Shown here: positions 9,111 to 17,329 of the stretch, in pieces
How the letters are laid out: each line of letters starts with the position of its first letter
Numbering within the stretch: the first letter of the stretch is position 1
Source of the DNA: VBAS01 sp963773465
Lineage (GTDB): Bacteria; Bacteroidota; Bacteroidia; Chitinophagales; Chitinophagaceae
Assembly (NCBI GenBank): GCA_963773465.1
Contig: CAVZBF010000001.1
Coordinates: forward strand, 62,001-126,000
DNA: 64,000 bases
Direction of reading: 5' to 3'
Program-made: the position numbers and the translations under genes
Notes under the pieces: generated by a model
Database searches by the model: none
The model's input: only the letters and a program-made list of their open reading frames with translations
What the model was told of the DNA's origin: nothing

Positions 9111-10789
9111 ATGCAATTTAAACAAACCCTTCTAATCCTTATTCTTTGTCCTGTCTTTGCATTTTCACAAACAACTTATTTGCCACAAGGAGATAAGGGA
9201 TATGTTTTATTGGAAAGAATGGAAATTCTGATGCAGAATGATTCAATTTTGAGTTTTTCCAAAATAAAACCGTATAGTAGAAAAAATATTGCTCAATGGG
9301 CGGATGATAATTCACAGATTGTGAATTACAGACTTAATGGTTCAAAGGTTGATCAATACAATTTGAAAGTATTTTAATGGATAATTCTGAATGGGTCAAG
9401 AAGGGCCAAATTCTTGGAACAAGTAAAAGATCAATTTTAAAATCTTTTTATAAGACTAAACCAAATCTTTATGAAGTACATGTAAAAGACTTTGATCTTA
9501 TCATCAATCCTGTTATCCAGTTTCAATACATGAAGGAAAGCGATAATGACGAAAGTCTTTTTCTGAATTCAAGAGGAGTAACGATCCGCGGCCGTATTGC
9601 AAATAAAATTGGTTTTGCCGCTTCCATTATCGATAACCAGGAACGGGACCCTGTGTATGTACAAGCCTGGGAAGATAAATTTCAATCAGTACCCGGAGCC
9701 GGATACTATAAAAATTTTAAAGGCACCGGCTTTGATTATTTCGATGCAAGAGGTTATTTCACTTTTAATATTACCAAATACATTGATGTCGCTTTTGGAT
9801 ATGACCGGAATTTCATTGGTAATGGTTACCGTAGTTTGTTCTTAAGTGATTTCAGCAACAATACCCTTTTCCTGAAATTGAATACAAGGATATGGAAGAT
9901 CAATTACCAGAATTTATTTATGGAGCTGCAACAAACGGAGCCGCGGGGACCAGACCGGTTATTAAGAAAAAAGTATGCAGTGTTCCATCATCTTGACGTG
10001 AACGTAACTAGGAAATTGAATATTGGTTTGTTTGAAGGAATAATGTTTGGGCGCAGCAATCGTTTTGAATTTGGCTATCTGAATCCCGTTATCTTTTATC
10101 GTTCCATTGAACAGCAAAATGGGAGCTTTGATAACTCCGTGGCCGGTATCGATTTTAAATTAAACACATTAAAACAAGTGCAGGTTTACGGACAATTTTT
10201 ATTGGATGAATTTAATTTAAAAGAAATAAAGAATGGCAATGGCTGGTGGGCAAACAAATGGGGGTTGCAACTTGGGGCTAAATACATCAATGCATTTGGT
10301 ATAAGAAATCTTGACCTGCAACTGGAGCATAATCGTGTACGTCCGTTCACTTATTCTCACCGCGATTCAATTGCAAATTATACACATTACAATCAGCCAT
10401 TGGCGCATCCGCTTGGTGCAAACTTTAGTGAGATGATCGGCATACTTCGTTATCAGCCCGCACCAAAATGGATGATCATTGCAAAAGCGATGGCCTGGAA
10501 ACAAGGGTTGGATACCGGCAGCCGCAGCTTTGGTGCCAATATATTTTTACCGAACGTGCCACCATACAGGCAGGGTGATTATGGATACGAAATTGTTTCT
10601 GGCATTGAATCGAAGACAAAATTCATTTCTTTTTTGCTTTCTTATGAACTCAAAGAAAATTTATTTATTGAAGCGTCGGTAACTAAAAGAAAGTTTGATG
10701 TAGCTTCAAATACTTCGCTATCTGCAAACACAACTATTGTTTCGTTTGGCATCAGGTGGAACATGCATCGGCGGGAATTTGAGTTCTAA
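9111..10789 (+). CDS. Wzi-like outer-membrane beta-barrel protein, frameshifted once
   Basis: Two frames (9111-9377 and 9377-10789) join into ~559 aa. One extra T in the TTTT run at ~9373 gives LKVFLMDNSEW. Residues 1-19 are a signal peptide ending FAFSQ. The rest is beta-rich with alternating aromatic strands (FNITKYIDVAFGYDRNFIGNG, FRWNMHR-type end), as in outer-membrane barrels. The pattern LPQGDKGYVLLERMEI near the N-terminus and GYRSLFLSDFSNN recall the capsule-assembly Wzi family of Bacteroidota. Role at the surface is inferred from the fold only. Divergent from dihydroorotase with 37 bp between the starts, so the two promoters overlap. Confidence 0.7.
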
Positions 10790-10881
10790 ATTGATACAGC
10801 TTTAACAAACTTGTGATCTGCTCCAATCAACCGGCTGCAACCTTATTTCCATTTCCCCTATCTTTATAAAAACAAGCTTTT

Positions 10882-12510
10882 ATGCAGCGGATGTATTCGA
10901 TTGCCCTATTCTTACTCTTTTTTTTTACAACAGCAGCACAGCAAAACGAAGCATTACAAAGACCCAAATTAGTAGTTGGAATTACTATAGATCAAATGCG
11001 CTGGGATTATCTTTATCGCTTCTATGATCGCTATGCCGCCAATGGTGGTTTTAAAAGAATGCTGAACCAGGGTTTTACTTGTGAGAATACACTCATACCT
11101 TATGCGCCAACTGTTACTGCTCCGGGGCATACATCAATTTATACAGGATCTGTTCCCGCTATTCATGGCATTGCCGGCAACTTTTGGTGGGATAATGCAC
11201 AGCAGCGTGATGTTTACTGCACCGAAGACAAAACCGTAAAAACAGTCGGCAGCGAAACAAATCTTGGACTGCAAAGCCCAAGAAATTTATTGGTGACGAC
11301 TATCTGTGATGAATTGCGCCTTGCTACAAATTTTCAAAGTAAGGTAATAGGTGTTGCAATAAAAGATCGTGGAGGTATTTTACCTGCAGGGCATAGTGCC
11401 AATGCTGCATACTGGTATGACAGCCAGGTTGGCAATTGGATCACTTCTACTTATTATATGAATGATCTTCCGCAATGGGTAAAGGACCTGAATGCAAAAA
11501 AATTAGTTGATAAATATTATGAACAGGGTTGGCAGACTTTATACCCCATCAATACTTATACGCAAAGCACAACTGACGACAAAGTGTATGAATCAAAAGG
11601 ACTCGGCGCAGGATTTCCGTATGACCTGAAAAAATTTATTGGAAAAAATTACAGCGCTGTGTTAAGCACACCGCACGGAAATACGATGACTGTTGAAATG
11701 GCAAAAGCTGCAATTGAAGGTGAGAAGCTGGGCGCAGATGCAATAACAGACTTTCTTGCTCTGAGTTTTTCTTCCCCCGATTATATTGGCCATGGTTATG
11801 GTCCAAATTCAATAGAACAGGAAGATGATTTCCTCAGGCTTGATAAAGAGCTTGGAGACCTGTTGGATTATCTTGATAGTAAAATTGGAAAAGGTCAATA
11901 CACTGTTTTTCTTTCTGCCGATCATGGGGTTGCGAATGTAATTGGATTTATGAAAGAAAATAAAATTCCGGCCGGAGGCATTGTTCAATCCACGGCATTG
12001 AAAGAGCTGAACCAGCAACTAAAAGACAAATTCGGGCACAGTGATCTTGCAATAAATATTTCAAATTACCAGGTGGTATTGAATAATAATCTTATCAATG
12101 CTGAAAGAAAATTAAAAAGGGAAGAGATCGTAGCGGCAGTTATTTCTTTCTTTTCAAAACAAGAGGCTGTATTGATGGCCTTCGATATTCAGCAATTAGG
12201 GACCACGCCTTTACAAGCTAAAATAAAAGAGATGATCGTGAACGGATATTTTGCGCCGAGAGGAGGTGATGTCCAGCTGATTTTTAAACCAAATTATATG
12301 GAAACCTATGGACCAACCGGCACTACGCATGGCTTATGGAATCCTTATGATGCGCATATTCCTTTACTTTGGTATGGCTGGGGAATTAAAGCCGGCAAAA
12401 CAAACCGGGAGACGTATATGACGGATATTGCGCCAACAGTTGCGGCCCTGTTACATATTCAAATGCCGGGGGGATGCATTGGCAAAGTGATAAGTGAAGT
12501 GATAAAATAA
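10882..12510 (+). CDS. PafA-like alkaline phosphatase (AP superfamily)
   Basis: 542 aa with signal peptide (MQRMYSIALFLLFFFTTAAQ). Metal/nucleophile motifs are ITIDQMRWDY (first Asp), PTVTAPGHTSIYTG (Thr nucleophile) and ADHGV (metal His/Asp). KDRGGILPAGH matches the Lys/Arg pair that binds phosphate in PafA, and GNFWW supplies the Asn region. PafA enzymes are secreted, phosphate-irrepressible monoesterases that release phosphate from many organic esters. Ends THGLWNPYDAHIPLLWYGWG with the last metal His. The gene starts 92 bp after the Wzi-like gene on the same strand and may be co-transcribed. Intact. Confidence 0.9.
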   Translation: MQRMYSIALFLLFFFTTAAQQNEALQRPKLVVGITIDQMRWDYLYRFYDRYAANGGFKRMLNQGFTCENTLIPYAPTVTAPGHTSIYTGSVPAIHGIAGNFWWDNAQQRDVYCTEDKTVKTVGSETNLGLQSPRNLLVTTICDELRLATNFQSKVIGVAIKDRGGILPAGHSANAAYWYDSQVGNWITSTYYMNDLPQWVKDLNAKKLVDKYYEQGWQTLYPINTYTQSTTDDKVYESKGLGAGFPYDLKKFIGKNYSAVLSTPHGNTMTVEMAKAAIEGEKLGADAITDFLALSFSSPDYIGHGYGPNSIEQEDDFLRLDKELGDLLDYLDSKIGKGQYTVFLSADHGVANVIGFMKENKIPAGGIVQSTALKELNQQLKDKFGHSDLAINISNYQVVLNNNLINAERKLKREEIVAAVISFFSKQEAVLMAFDIQQLGTTPLQAKIKEMIVNGYFAPRGGDVQLIFKPNYMETYGPTGTTHGLWNPYDAHIPLLWYGWGIKAGKTNRETYMTDIAPTVAALLHIQMPGGCIGKVISEVIK

Positions 12511-12573
12511 AAATATTATAAATTTATATAACGGGCTTTCGGAATTATTTTTTTCACTACAAGCTTTTTAATC

Positions 12574-13603
12574 ATGAAAAAGTTTTTTTCATTACTATTT
12601 ATCGGCGCAGCAATTTACCTGCCTGTTTCCGCACAGAAACTTGATAAAGTAAAATTTTTCCAGGAAGAATCAATAGTAAACGCCACACTTGAAATGGATC
12701 TCAAAGACCTGCTTGCAAAAAAAGCAAAGCAAAGATATCTGCCGGGAACAATGACACTCACAATTAAAGATCGTCCTGCAATAACAGAAAAGATCACGGC
12801 TACTGTAAGGGGCAATTTCAGAAGGGAAACGTGTTTTATGCCGGGACTCACTGTCAATTTCAAGGCCGACACTAATTCCAGCATGTCCAAATTCAAGACA
12901 ATGAAAATAAGCAATGGCTGCAGTTCAGGCGAAGACCCGGGACAATTGGTGATCAAAGAGTATTTAGTCTATAAAATTTATAATCTGCTTACGGATATGA
13001 GCCTGAAGGTTCGGTTAATGAATATTTCTTTTAAAGATCTTGCAGGTAAACGTAAACCTTATACCCAGTTTGCATTTATGATAGAAGATGTAGATGATAT
13101 GGCAAAAAGAAATCAACATGGTTGAGGTAGAAGAAACAAAGTACAACACTGAACAAACCAACAGGGAGCAGATGACCCTGGTAACATTGTTTGAATATTT
13201 AATTGGTAATACCGATTGGTCTGTGCCGGCTTATCATAACATAAAACTTATAGGACCGAAAGGCGATAAAAATGTAAGACCCTATGCCATTGCTTATGAT
13301 TTTGATATTTGCGGTTTTGTAGATCCGCCTTATGCAACAATTGATGAGCAGTTGCAGGACAAAATCAGTACCGTAAGAGAAAGGTTGAACCGAGGTTTTC
13401 CCAGAACAATGGAAGAACTTAAAACAGCAGTGAAGTTATTTAATGATAAAAAAGAAAAGATCATTGGGTTGATAAAGAACAATGAACATTTAAACTCAAA
13501 AGAAAAATCAAGAACCATCGATTACGTTGAAGATTTCTATAAAACAATCAATAATGACCGCGAGTTGAATAGAATATTTGTAGAAGGAGGGAGGACGGTG
13601 TGA
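12574..13603 (+). CDS. Conserved secreted protein of unknown family, frameshifted once
   Basis: ~343 aa across one break at ~13105-13115 (frames 12574-13125 and 13094-13603); the joined text reads DDMAKRN-NMVEVEETKY. Signal peptide residues 1-20 (MKKFFSLLFIGAAIYLPVSA). The N-terminal half is a beta-rich domain with ITATVRGNFRRETCFMPGL; the C-terminal half has LFEYLIGNTDWSVPAYHNIKLIG and YAIAYDFDICGFVDPPYA. The order LIGNTDW...HNIKL...PYDFD is reminiscent of CotH-type kinases (YLIGNxDR...NN...YDFD), so a distant kinase-fold relation is possible but unproven. Lies 63 bp after the phosphatase on the same strand. No functional call. Confidence 0.65.
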
Positions 13604-13607
13604 GTCG

Positions 13608-13680
13608 GTAGAGACAAGGCATGCCTGGTCTGTACAAAAGTCGAAACAGTAGAGACAAGGCATACCTTGTCTGTACAAAA
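13608..13680. repeat. Two tandem GACAAGGCATGCC palindromes
   Basis: Copies at 13608-13639 and 13649-13680 have the form GTAGAGACAAGGCATRCC(T/G)TGTCTGTACAAAA. The core AGACAAGGCATGCCTTGTCT is a perfect 20-bp palindrome. More copies: 24723, 25815, 27131, 56554, 56600, 59136. Confidence 0.85.
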
Positions 13681-13726
13681 AATTGCCAGTTACAAGTTTT
13701 TCAAAAACGATTTTGCTGTTTAAATC

Positions 13727-13758
13727 TAAGTTCCCCCTTCGGGGACAGGGGGCTGGGG
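13727..13758. repeat. CCCCCTTCGGGG-type repeat abutting the porT stop codon
   Basis: TTCCCCCTTCGGGGACAGGG then GGCTGGGG, ending at the base before the porT stop (13759-13761, minus strand). Related elements directly follow the stops of atpD (35386), atpC (35895) and ftsL (46931), so they may act as 3'-end hairpins. Confidence 0.7.
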
Positions 13759-14460
13759 TTATCCCTCCAAATGAATAGAAAACACGATCATTCTTGATTG
13801 AATCCGGTCGATCACATTTGAATATTTAAGATTCTCATCACGGCTATGAAGATTGCGAAGCCCATTACTCACTTTTACTTCAGGAGAAAGAATAAAACTT
13901 GGAAAATAAAAATTAAATCCCATTCCTATTTCAATACCGTAATCCGATTTCTCCAGTTTCACCAGGTCTTCGGCGCGCCGTGCACGGGCATTGGCCGCAA
14001 GGTCTATTTGTGTAAAAGCTCCGCCCATCATATACACCCGGAAGTTACCGATGCGATCGCTGTTAAATTTTATTTGTAATGGAAATGAAAAGATCACGGA
14101 TTCTATTTTCTTAGTGGGTTCAAAACCATCGATAGGATCTTTATATTTTAATTTGTAAGTGATGCTGCGTTCCGTAAACATCAACTGCGGATTGAACTTT
14201 GCTTCAAACCGATTCGTGAGTCTTGCAGTTGCAGCCAGTCCCAATGCAAAGCCGGGCGAGTTTAGCGGTAAAATTTCCATCACGCTATCATACTGAAGAA
14301 AACGGGGATGTTGTTCAATTTGAAAACGGGCAATATTACCACCCAGCGTTATTCCAAAATAATAAGGCTTGGTTTCATGCTCAAGCTGGTACATTTCAAC
14401 TTGTGACCGTGCAGATGAACAGATCAGCAAGACAAATGCAAATAGGGTAATGGGCTTCAT
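13759..14460 (-). CDS. porT: PorT family outer-membrane protein, T9SS component
   Basis: 233 aa from ATG 14460 (MKPITLFAFVLLICSSARSQ, signal peptide ~1-19). The remainder is an eight-strand-like barrel: YYFGITLGGNIARF at the start and conserved FLQYDSVMEI, RFEAKFNPQLMFTERSI and IGMGFNFYFPSFILSPEVKVSNGL. PorT is required for type IX secretion in Porphyromonas and is found next to ubiE in many Bacteroidota, which is also the case here: the ubiE stop and the porT ATG overlap by 4 bp (14457-14460), so the two are translationally coupled. A T9SS substrate candidate is encoded 3 kb away (17330-18934). Confidence 0.88.
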   Translation of the reverse strand: MKPITLFAFVLLICSSARSQVEMYQLEHETKPYYFGITLGGNIARFQIEQHPRFLQYDSVMEILPLNSPGFALGLAATARLTNRFEAKFNPQLMFTERSITYKLKYKDPIDGFEPTKKIESVIFSFPLQIKFNSDRIGNFRVYMMGGAFTQIDLAANARARRAEDLVKLEKSDYGIEIGMGFNFYFPSFILSPEVKVSNGLRNLHSRDENLKYSNVIDRIQSRMIVFSIHLEG

Positions 14461-15200
14461 AACTTTCTTCCGCTGTATATGCAACATATTCCAAAGCTTA
14501 ACGGTTTACATTCGGTATTGGAAAATCCAACACTATCTAAAATGGCGGTAAAATCGTTGCGGTCAGGAAAAGCATTTGTCGACCTGTTCAGATACCGGTA
14601 CGCATCTTTATTCTGCCTGAACCAGCGGGCCACCTCAGGCGCCACTATTCCCATATACAGGTTGTATAGGTTTTTGAATCCCCAATTTGGTTTTGAAAAT
14701 TCAAGTATTACAAGCTTGCCTCCGGGTTTCAGCACCCTCAGCATTTCTCTTAATCCGTTTTCCAGGTTCTCAAAATTCCTGACCCCAAAGGCCACCGTCA
14801 CCGCATCAAACGAATTATCAGGAAAATTTATTGCCTCGCCGTCGCCTTTTAAAAGCTCGATTTTATTTGCAAATCCTTCTTTTTCAACCTTTTTTCTTCC
14901 CACTTCCAGCATTTCTGCCGAGAGGTCAACCCCTATAACTTTTTTCGGATTTAAGAGGCGACAGCACAGTATTGCCATATCGGCCGTGCCGGTGGCCATA
15001 TCCAGGATCTTTTTCGGTTCAAGCCTTTTAAGGAGATTAATAGTTTTCTTCCGCCATTTCATATCAATGCCGGCGGAGAATAAGCGATTCATGAAATCGT
15101 AGCGTACGGCAATGCCGTCAAACATTTCTTCCACCTGTTGCTTCTTGGCTTTATCCGAAGCAAAAGGCTTTATTTCATCATGAGGAAATTGGGAAGTCAT
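14457..15200 (-). CDS. ubiE: Demethylmenaquinone/ubiquinone C-methyltransferase UbiE (MenG)
   Basis: 247 aa, full length. SAM-binding motif I ILDMATGTADMA, motif II FPDNSFDAVTVAFGVRNFEN, and motif III LRVLKPGGKLVILEFSKP are all present; FDGIAVRYDFMNRLFSAG is the family N-terminal signature. It methylates demethylmenaquinone to menaquinone, the only quinone expected in this phylum, at the cytosolic membrane face. First gene of the ubiE-porT pair. The frame is intact. Confidence 0.95.
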   Translation of the reverse strand: MTSQFPHDEIKPFASDKAKKQQVEEMFDGIAVRYDFMNRLFSAGIDMKWRKKTINLLKRLEPKKILDMATGTADMAILCCRLLNPKKVIGVDLSAEMLEVGRKKVEKEGFANKIELLKGDGEAINFPDNSFDAVTVAFGVRNFENLENGLREMLRVLKPGGKLVILEFSKPNWGFKNLYNLYMGIVAPEVARWFRQNKDAYRYLNRSTNAFPDRNDFTAILDSVGFSNTECKPLSFGICCIYSGRKL

Positions 15201-15339
15201 TGCGGCTGCGAAGTTAAGCCAGTTACAGTTTATAGTTTGTGATTTATAGTTTTTTAGTTCCGGCTTTTGTAATTCTATTAAGCTTTACTTGCGACGCTCC
15301 GTTTAACTTTCTGTTTGCTTATCATCTGCTATCACAAAA

Positions 15340-15777
15340 TCACTGTGATTTTATAAATACATATTTGGGAACAGAATAAGTATTGCCGTGCGTATCTTCA
15401 TATTTTGTAATTATGTAAGATGTTGCCGAAAACAATTTCCAATTTTTCGATATAATAAAATTCAGTGCAGCAGATTCCGATTCAAAATAATTGTAAATGA
15501 TCGAATCCTCGTTGATAGTCCTAAATCGCTTTTTCTTTATCGTATAATAGTCAGGATCATCATCTGCAGGCAATAACTCTCTTACTGATTTTAATTGATA
15601 TAAATCAGCAGCCGACGCAACCCCCGCATCCGGATTGATCGTAAAAAAAGTCACTTTTTTGTCTTTGTTCCATGCTGAATGAATATATACAATCAGCACT
15701 TCTGACATAATTGATTCCTGCGCATGCAATTGGTATGTTGCAATTGATAGTATAAAGAGAGTAAAGATCTTCTTCAT
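15340..15777 (-). CDS. Small secreted protein of unknown function
   Basis: 145 aa with a clear signal peptide (MKKIFTLFILSIATYQLHAQ). The mature part is rich in charged and aromatic residues with one long KKKR stretch and no recognisable domain. Probably periplasmic. It stands alone: 139 bp downstream of it is the ubiE start, with a fragment of the TTGCGACGC repeat (15289-15300), and engB diverges 74 bp upstream. Confidence 0.6.
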   Translation of the reverse strand: MKKIFTLFILSIATYQLHAQESIMSEVLIVYIHSAWNKDKKVTFFTINPDAGVASAADLYQLKSVRELLPADDDPDYYTIKKKRFRTINEDSIIYNYFESESAALNFIISKNWKLFSATSYIITKYEDTHGNTYSVPKYVFIKSQ

Positions 15778-15851
15778 AAAAATTTTTCTATTAATTTAAA
15801 TTTTTCCCTCTGAACTAAAAGTTAATATTCGCTTTCCTATCTTGTGTATTC

Positions 15852-16478
15852 ATGGAAATCAAAGACGCGAAATATATCATCAGCAGCCCATCCGTTGATA
15901 AATGCCCAAAGCCAGATAAGCCGGAGTATGCATTTCTTGGCCGCAGCAATGTGGGCAAATCTTCTTTGATCAATATGCTGTGCAATAAAAGAGAACTGGC
16001 CAAGGTGTCTGCTAACCCCGGTAAAACACAACTGATCAATCATTTTGAGATTATCTCAACCTCATCTTTATCCTCAACTTCAAAAAAAAACTGGTACCTG
16101 GTAGATCTTCCCGGCTATGGTTTTGCGATCGTTTCTCAAAAGCAAAGGAAGAGTTGGGAAAAGATGATCAATGATTATGTCCGCCAAAGAGAAAACCTGG
16201 CCAATCTTTTTTTATTAGTTGACAGCCGGCATGATCCTCAAAAAAAAGATATTGATTTTATAAATAAGCTGGGGGAGTGGCAAATTCCTTTTGCAATTGT
16301 TTTTACCAAAGCCGATAAAAATAAACCTGGCGCCACCGTAAGAAATGTAAATGCATTTATGGCGGCACTATCCCGAACATGGACCGAGCTGCCTATTCAT
16401 TTTATTAGTTCCGCTTTAAAAGGCGATGGCCGAAAAGAGATCCTGGATTATATTGCACAGCTCAACGCAAACGTTTAA
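15852..16478 (+). CDS. engB: Ribosome-biogenesis GTPase EngB (YihA/YsxC)
   Basis: 208 aa. The G motifs are visible in order: G1 GRSNVGKSS, G2 threonine in NPGKTQ, G3 DLPGYGFA, G4 TKADKNKPG, G5 ISSALKGDGR. TrmE-Era-EngA-EngB superfamily; the protein binds the assembling 50S subunit and is essential in many bacteria. A hydrophilic SSLSSTSKKN insert lies between G2 and G3, usual in Bacteroidota EngB. Start at ATG 15852 gives MEIKDAKYIISSPSVDKCP, the usual beginning. Divergent from the secreted protein at 15340-15777. Intact. Confidence 0.95.
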   Translation: MEIKDAKYIISSPSVDKCPKPDKPEYAFLGRSNVGKSSLINMLCNKRELAKVSANPGKTQLINHFEIISTSSLSSTSKKNWYLVDLPGYGFAIVSQKQRKSWEKMINDYVRQRENLANLFLLVDSRHDPQKKDIDFINKLGEWQIPFAIVFTKADKNKPGATVRNVNAFMAALSRTWTELPIHFISSALKGDGRKEILDYIAQLNANV

Positions 16479-16561
16479 ACAATGTGTAAAAAAGAGGATT
16501 TTTACCTTTATGATTTGCGGGAATTATCTTTTATCTTGCAGCCGGATTTAGTCGTAGAATT

Positions 16562-16765
16562 ATGAGGAAAATCTTATCTGAAAAAAACATCGCAGCTTTT
16601 TTGTTCGTTTTAGTCATTCTTGCCTTTTCCTTTGCCCATGAAGATTCAAAGAAAAGAAGTTTGAACTACAATGTGTCTTCCGAATATTTATCACCCGATA
16701 AGCGGACGCCATCTCTGTCCGCACATACTCCCCTGATAAAAAATGTTGTTGTAAAAAGAAATTAG
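16562..16765 (+). CDS. Small single-pass membrane or secreted protein
   Basis: 67 aa. Residues ~8-25 (KNIAAFLFVLVILAFSFA) form a hydrophobic segment that may be a signal anchor or a cleavable signal; the rest is basic. No family recognised. It is preceded by a TATCTTG box (16532) with a TTTG 14 bases upstream, a weak match to the Bacteroidota promoter, and follows engB by 83 bp. Convergent with the DUF458 gene with a 14-bp gap. Accepted because start, hydrophobic segment and spacing are all sensible; conservation would decide. Confidence 0.5.
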   Translation: MRKILSEKNIAAFLFVLVILAFSFAHEDSKKRSLNYNVSSEYLSPDKRTPSLSAHTPLIKNVVVKRN

Positions 16766-16779
16766 GCGCCCCTGGTTTA

Positions 16780-17253
16780 TTAGTTCACTACTTTATTGGC
16801 GCAACTGCTGCTTGCAAAAGCTTCAGGTTTTGCTTTAAATGCAAAGCCCATTCCGAGGATATAACCCATGGCTTCTTTAAGGGCATCATTACTTTTAAAA
16901 TGCGGGTTGGTATTGATATCAGCATGCACTTCCATATCTACATCGTAAACGGTAAAAAGATTACAAAGCTCATAAGCGATCTCAATACTCTTGGCAACCT
17001 CCAGCAACATTCTTTCTTTAATCGTGAACTGCTGTCTTGTTTTTTCATTGTGAATGAACATAAAGCCACCATGTCCTTCTCTTAGAAAAACAATTACAGT
17101 TGCAAATTCAGTTTCGCGGCCTTTTACTTGTGAATCGGTGCCGATGCAGACTTTAAGACGGTAGCCATTTGCGGTTTCCCGTTTTATGGCATTTTCCACG
17201 GCTTCATGGATAGGGATCTCTATTGCTTCGCCATTGAATTTTCTCCAACGCAT
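16780..17253 (-). CDS. DUF458 / YkuK family RNase H-like protein
   Basis: 157 aa. The pattern LKVCIGTDSQVKGRETEFATVIVFLREGHGGFMF with acidic VYDVDMEVHADINTNP and the late SNDALKEAMGYILGMGF is characteristic of the DUF458 (YkuK) family, which is related to the RNase H fold by its Asp positions (GTDSQ, HADIN). Its biochemical activity is not established. The gene starts 8 bases beyond an intrinsic terminator that ends the upstream metalloprotease transcript, so it needs its own promoter or read-through. Confidence 0.85.
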   Translation of the reverse strand: MRWRKFNGEAIEIPIHEAVENAIKRETANGYRLKVCIGTDSQVKGRETEFATVIVFLREGHGGFMFIHNEKTRQQFTIKERMLLEVAKSIEIAYELCNLFTVYDVDMEVHADINTNPHFKSNDALKEAMGYILGMGFAFKAKPEAFASSSCANKVVN

Positions 17254-17289
17254 ATAAAAAGAGGTTTTTCTAAATTATAGAAAAACCTC
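17254..17289 (-). terminator. Intrinsic terminator of the metalloprotease gene
   Basis: Read on the minus strand, a 12-bp perfect stem (GAGGTTTTTCTA at 17261-17272 pairing with 17278-17289), a 5-base loop and then CTTTTTAT at 17260-17253. It is 41 bases past the protease stop, and the T-tract touches the next gene's ATG. Confidence 0.8.
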
Positions 17290-17329
17290 GAGATCCCAAA
17301 AGGGTACGGATTATTGTTTTGCTAACGGA

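Noticed and set aside
13608..13680. CRISPR array
   Set aside because: Only two repeat units with a short spacer that is not array-like; the same unit is dispersed singly.
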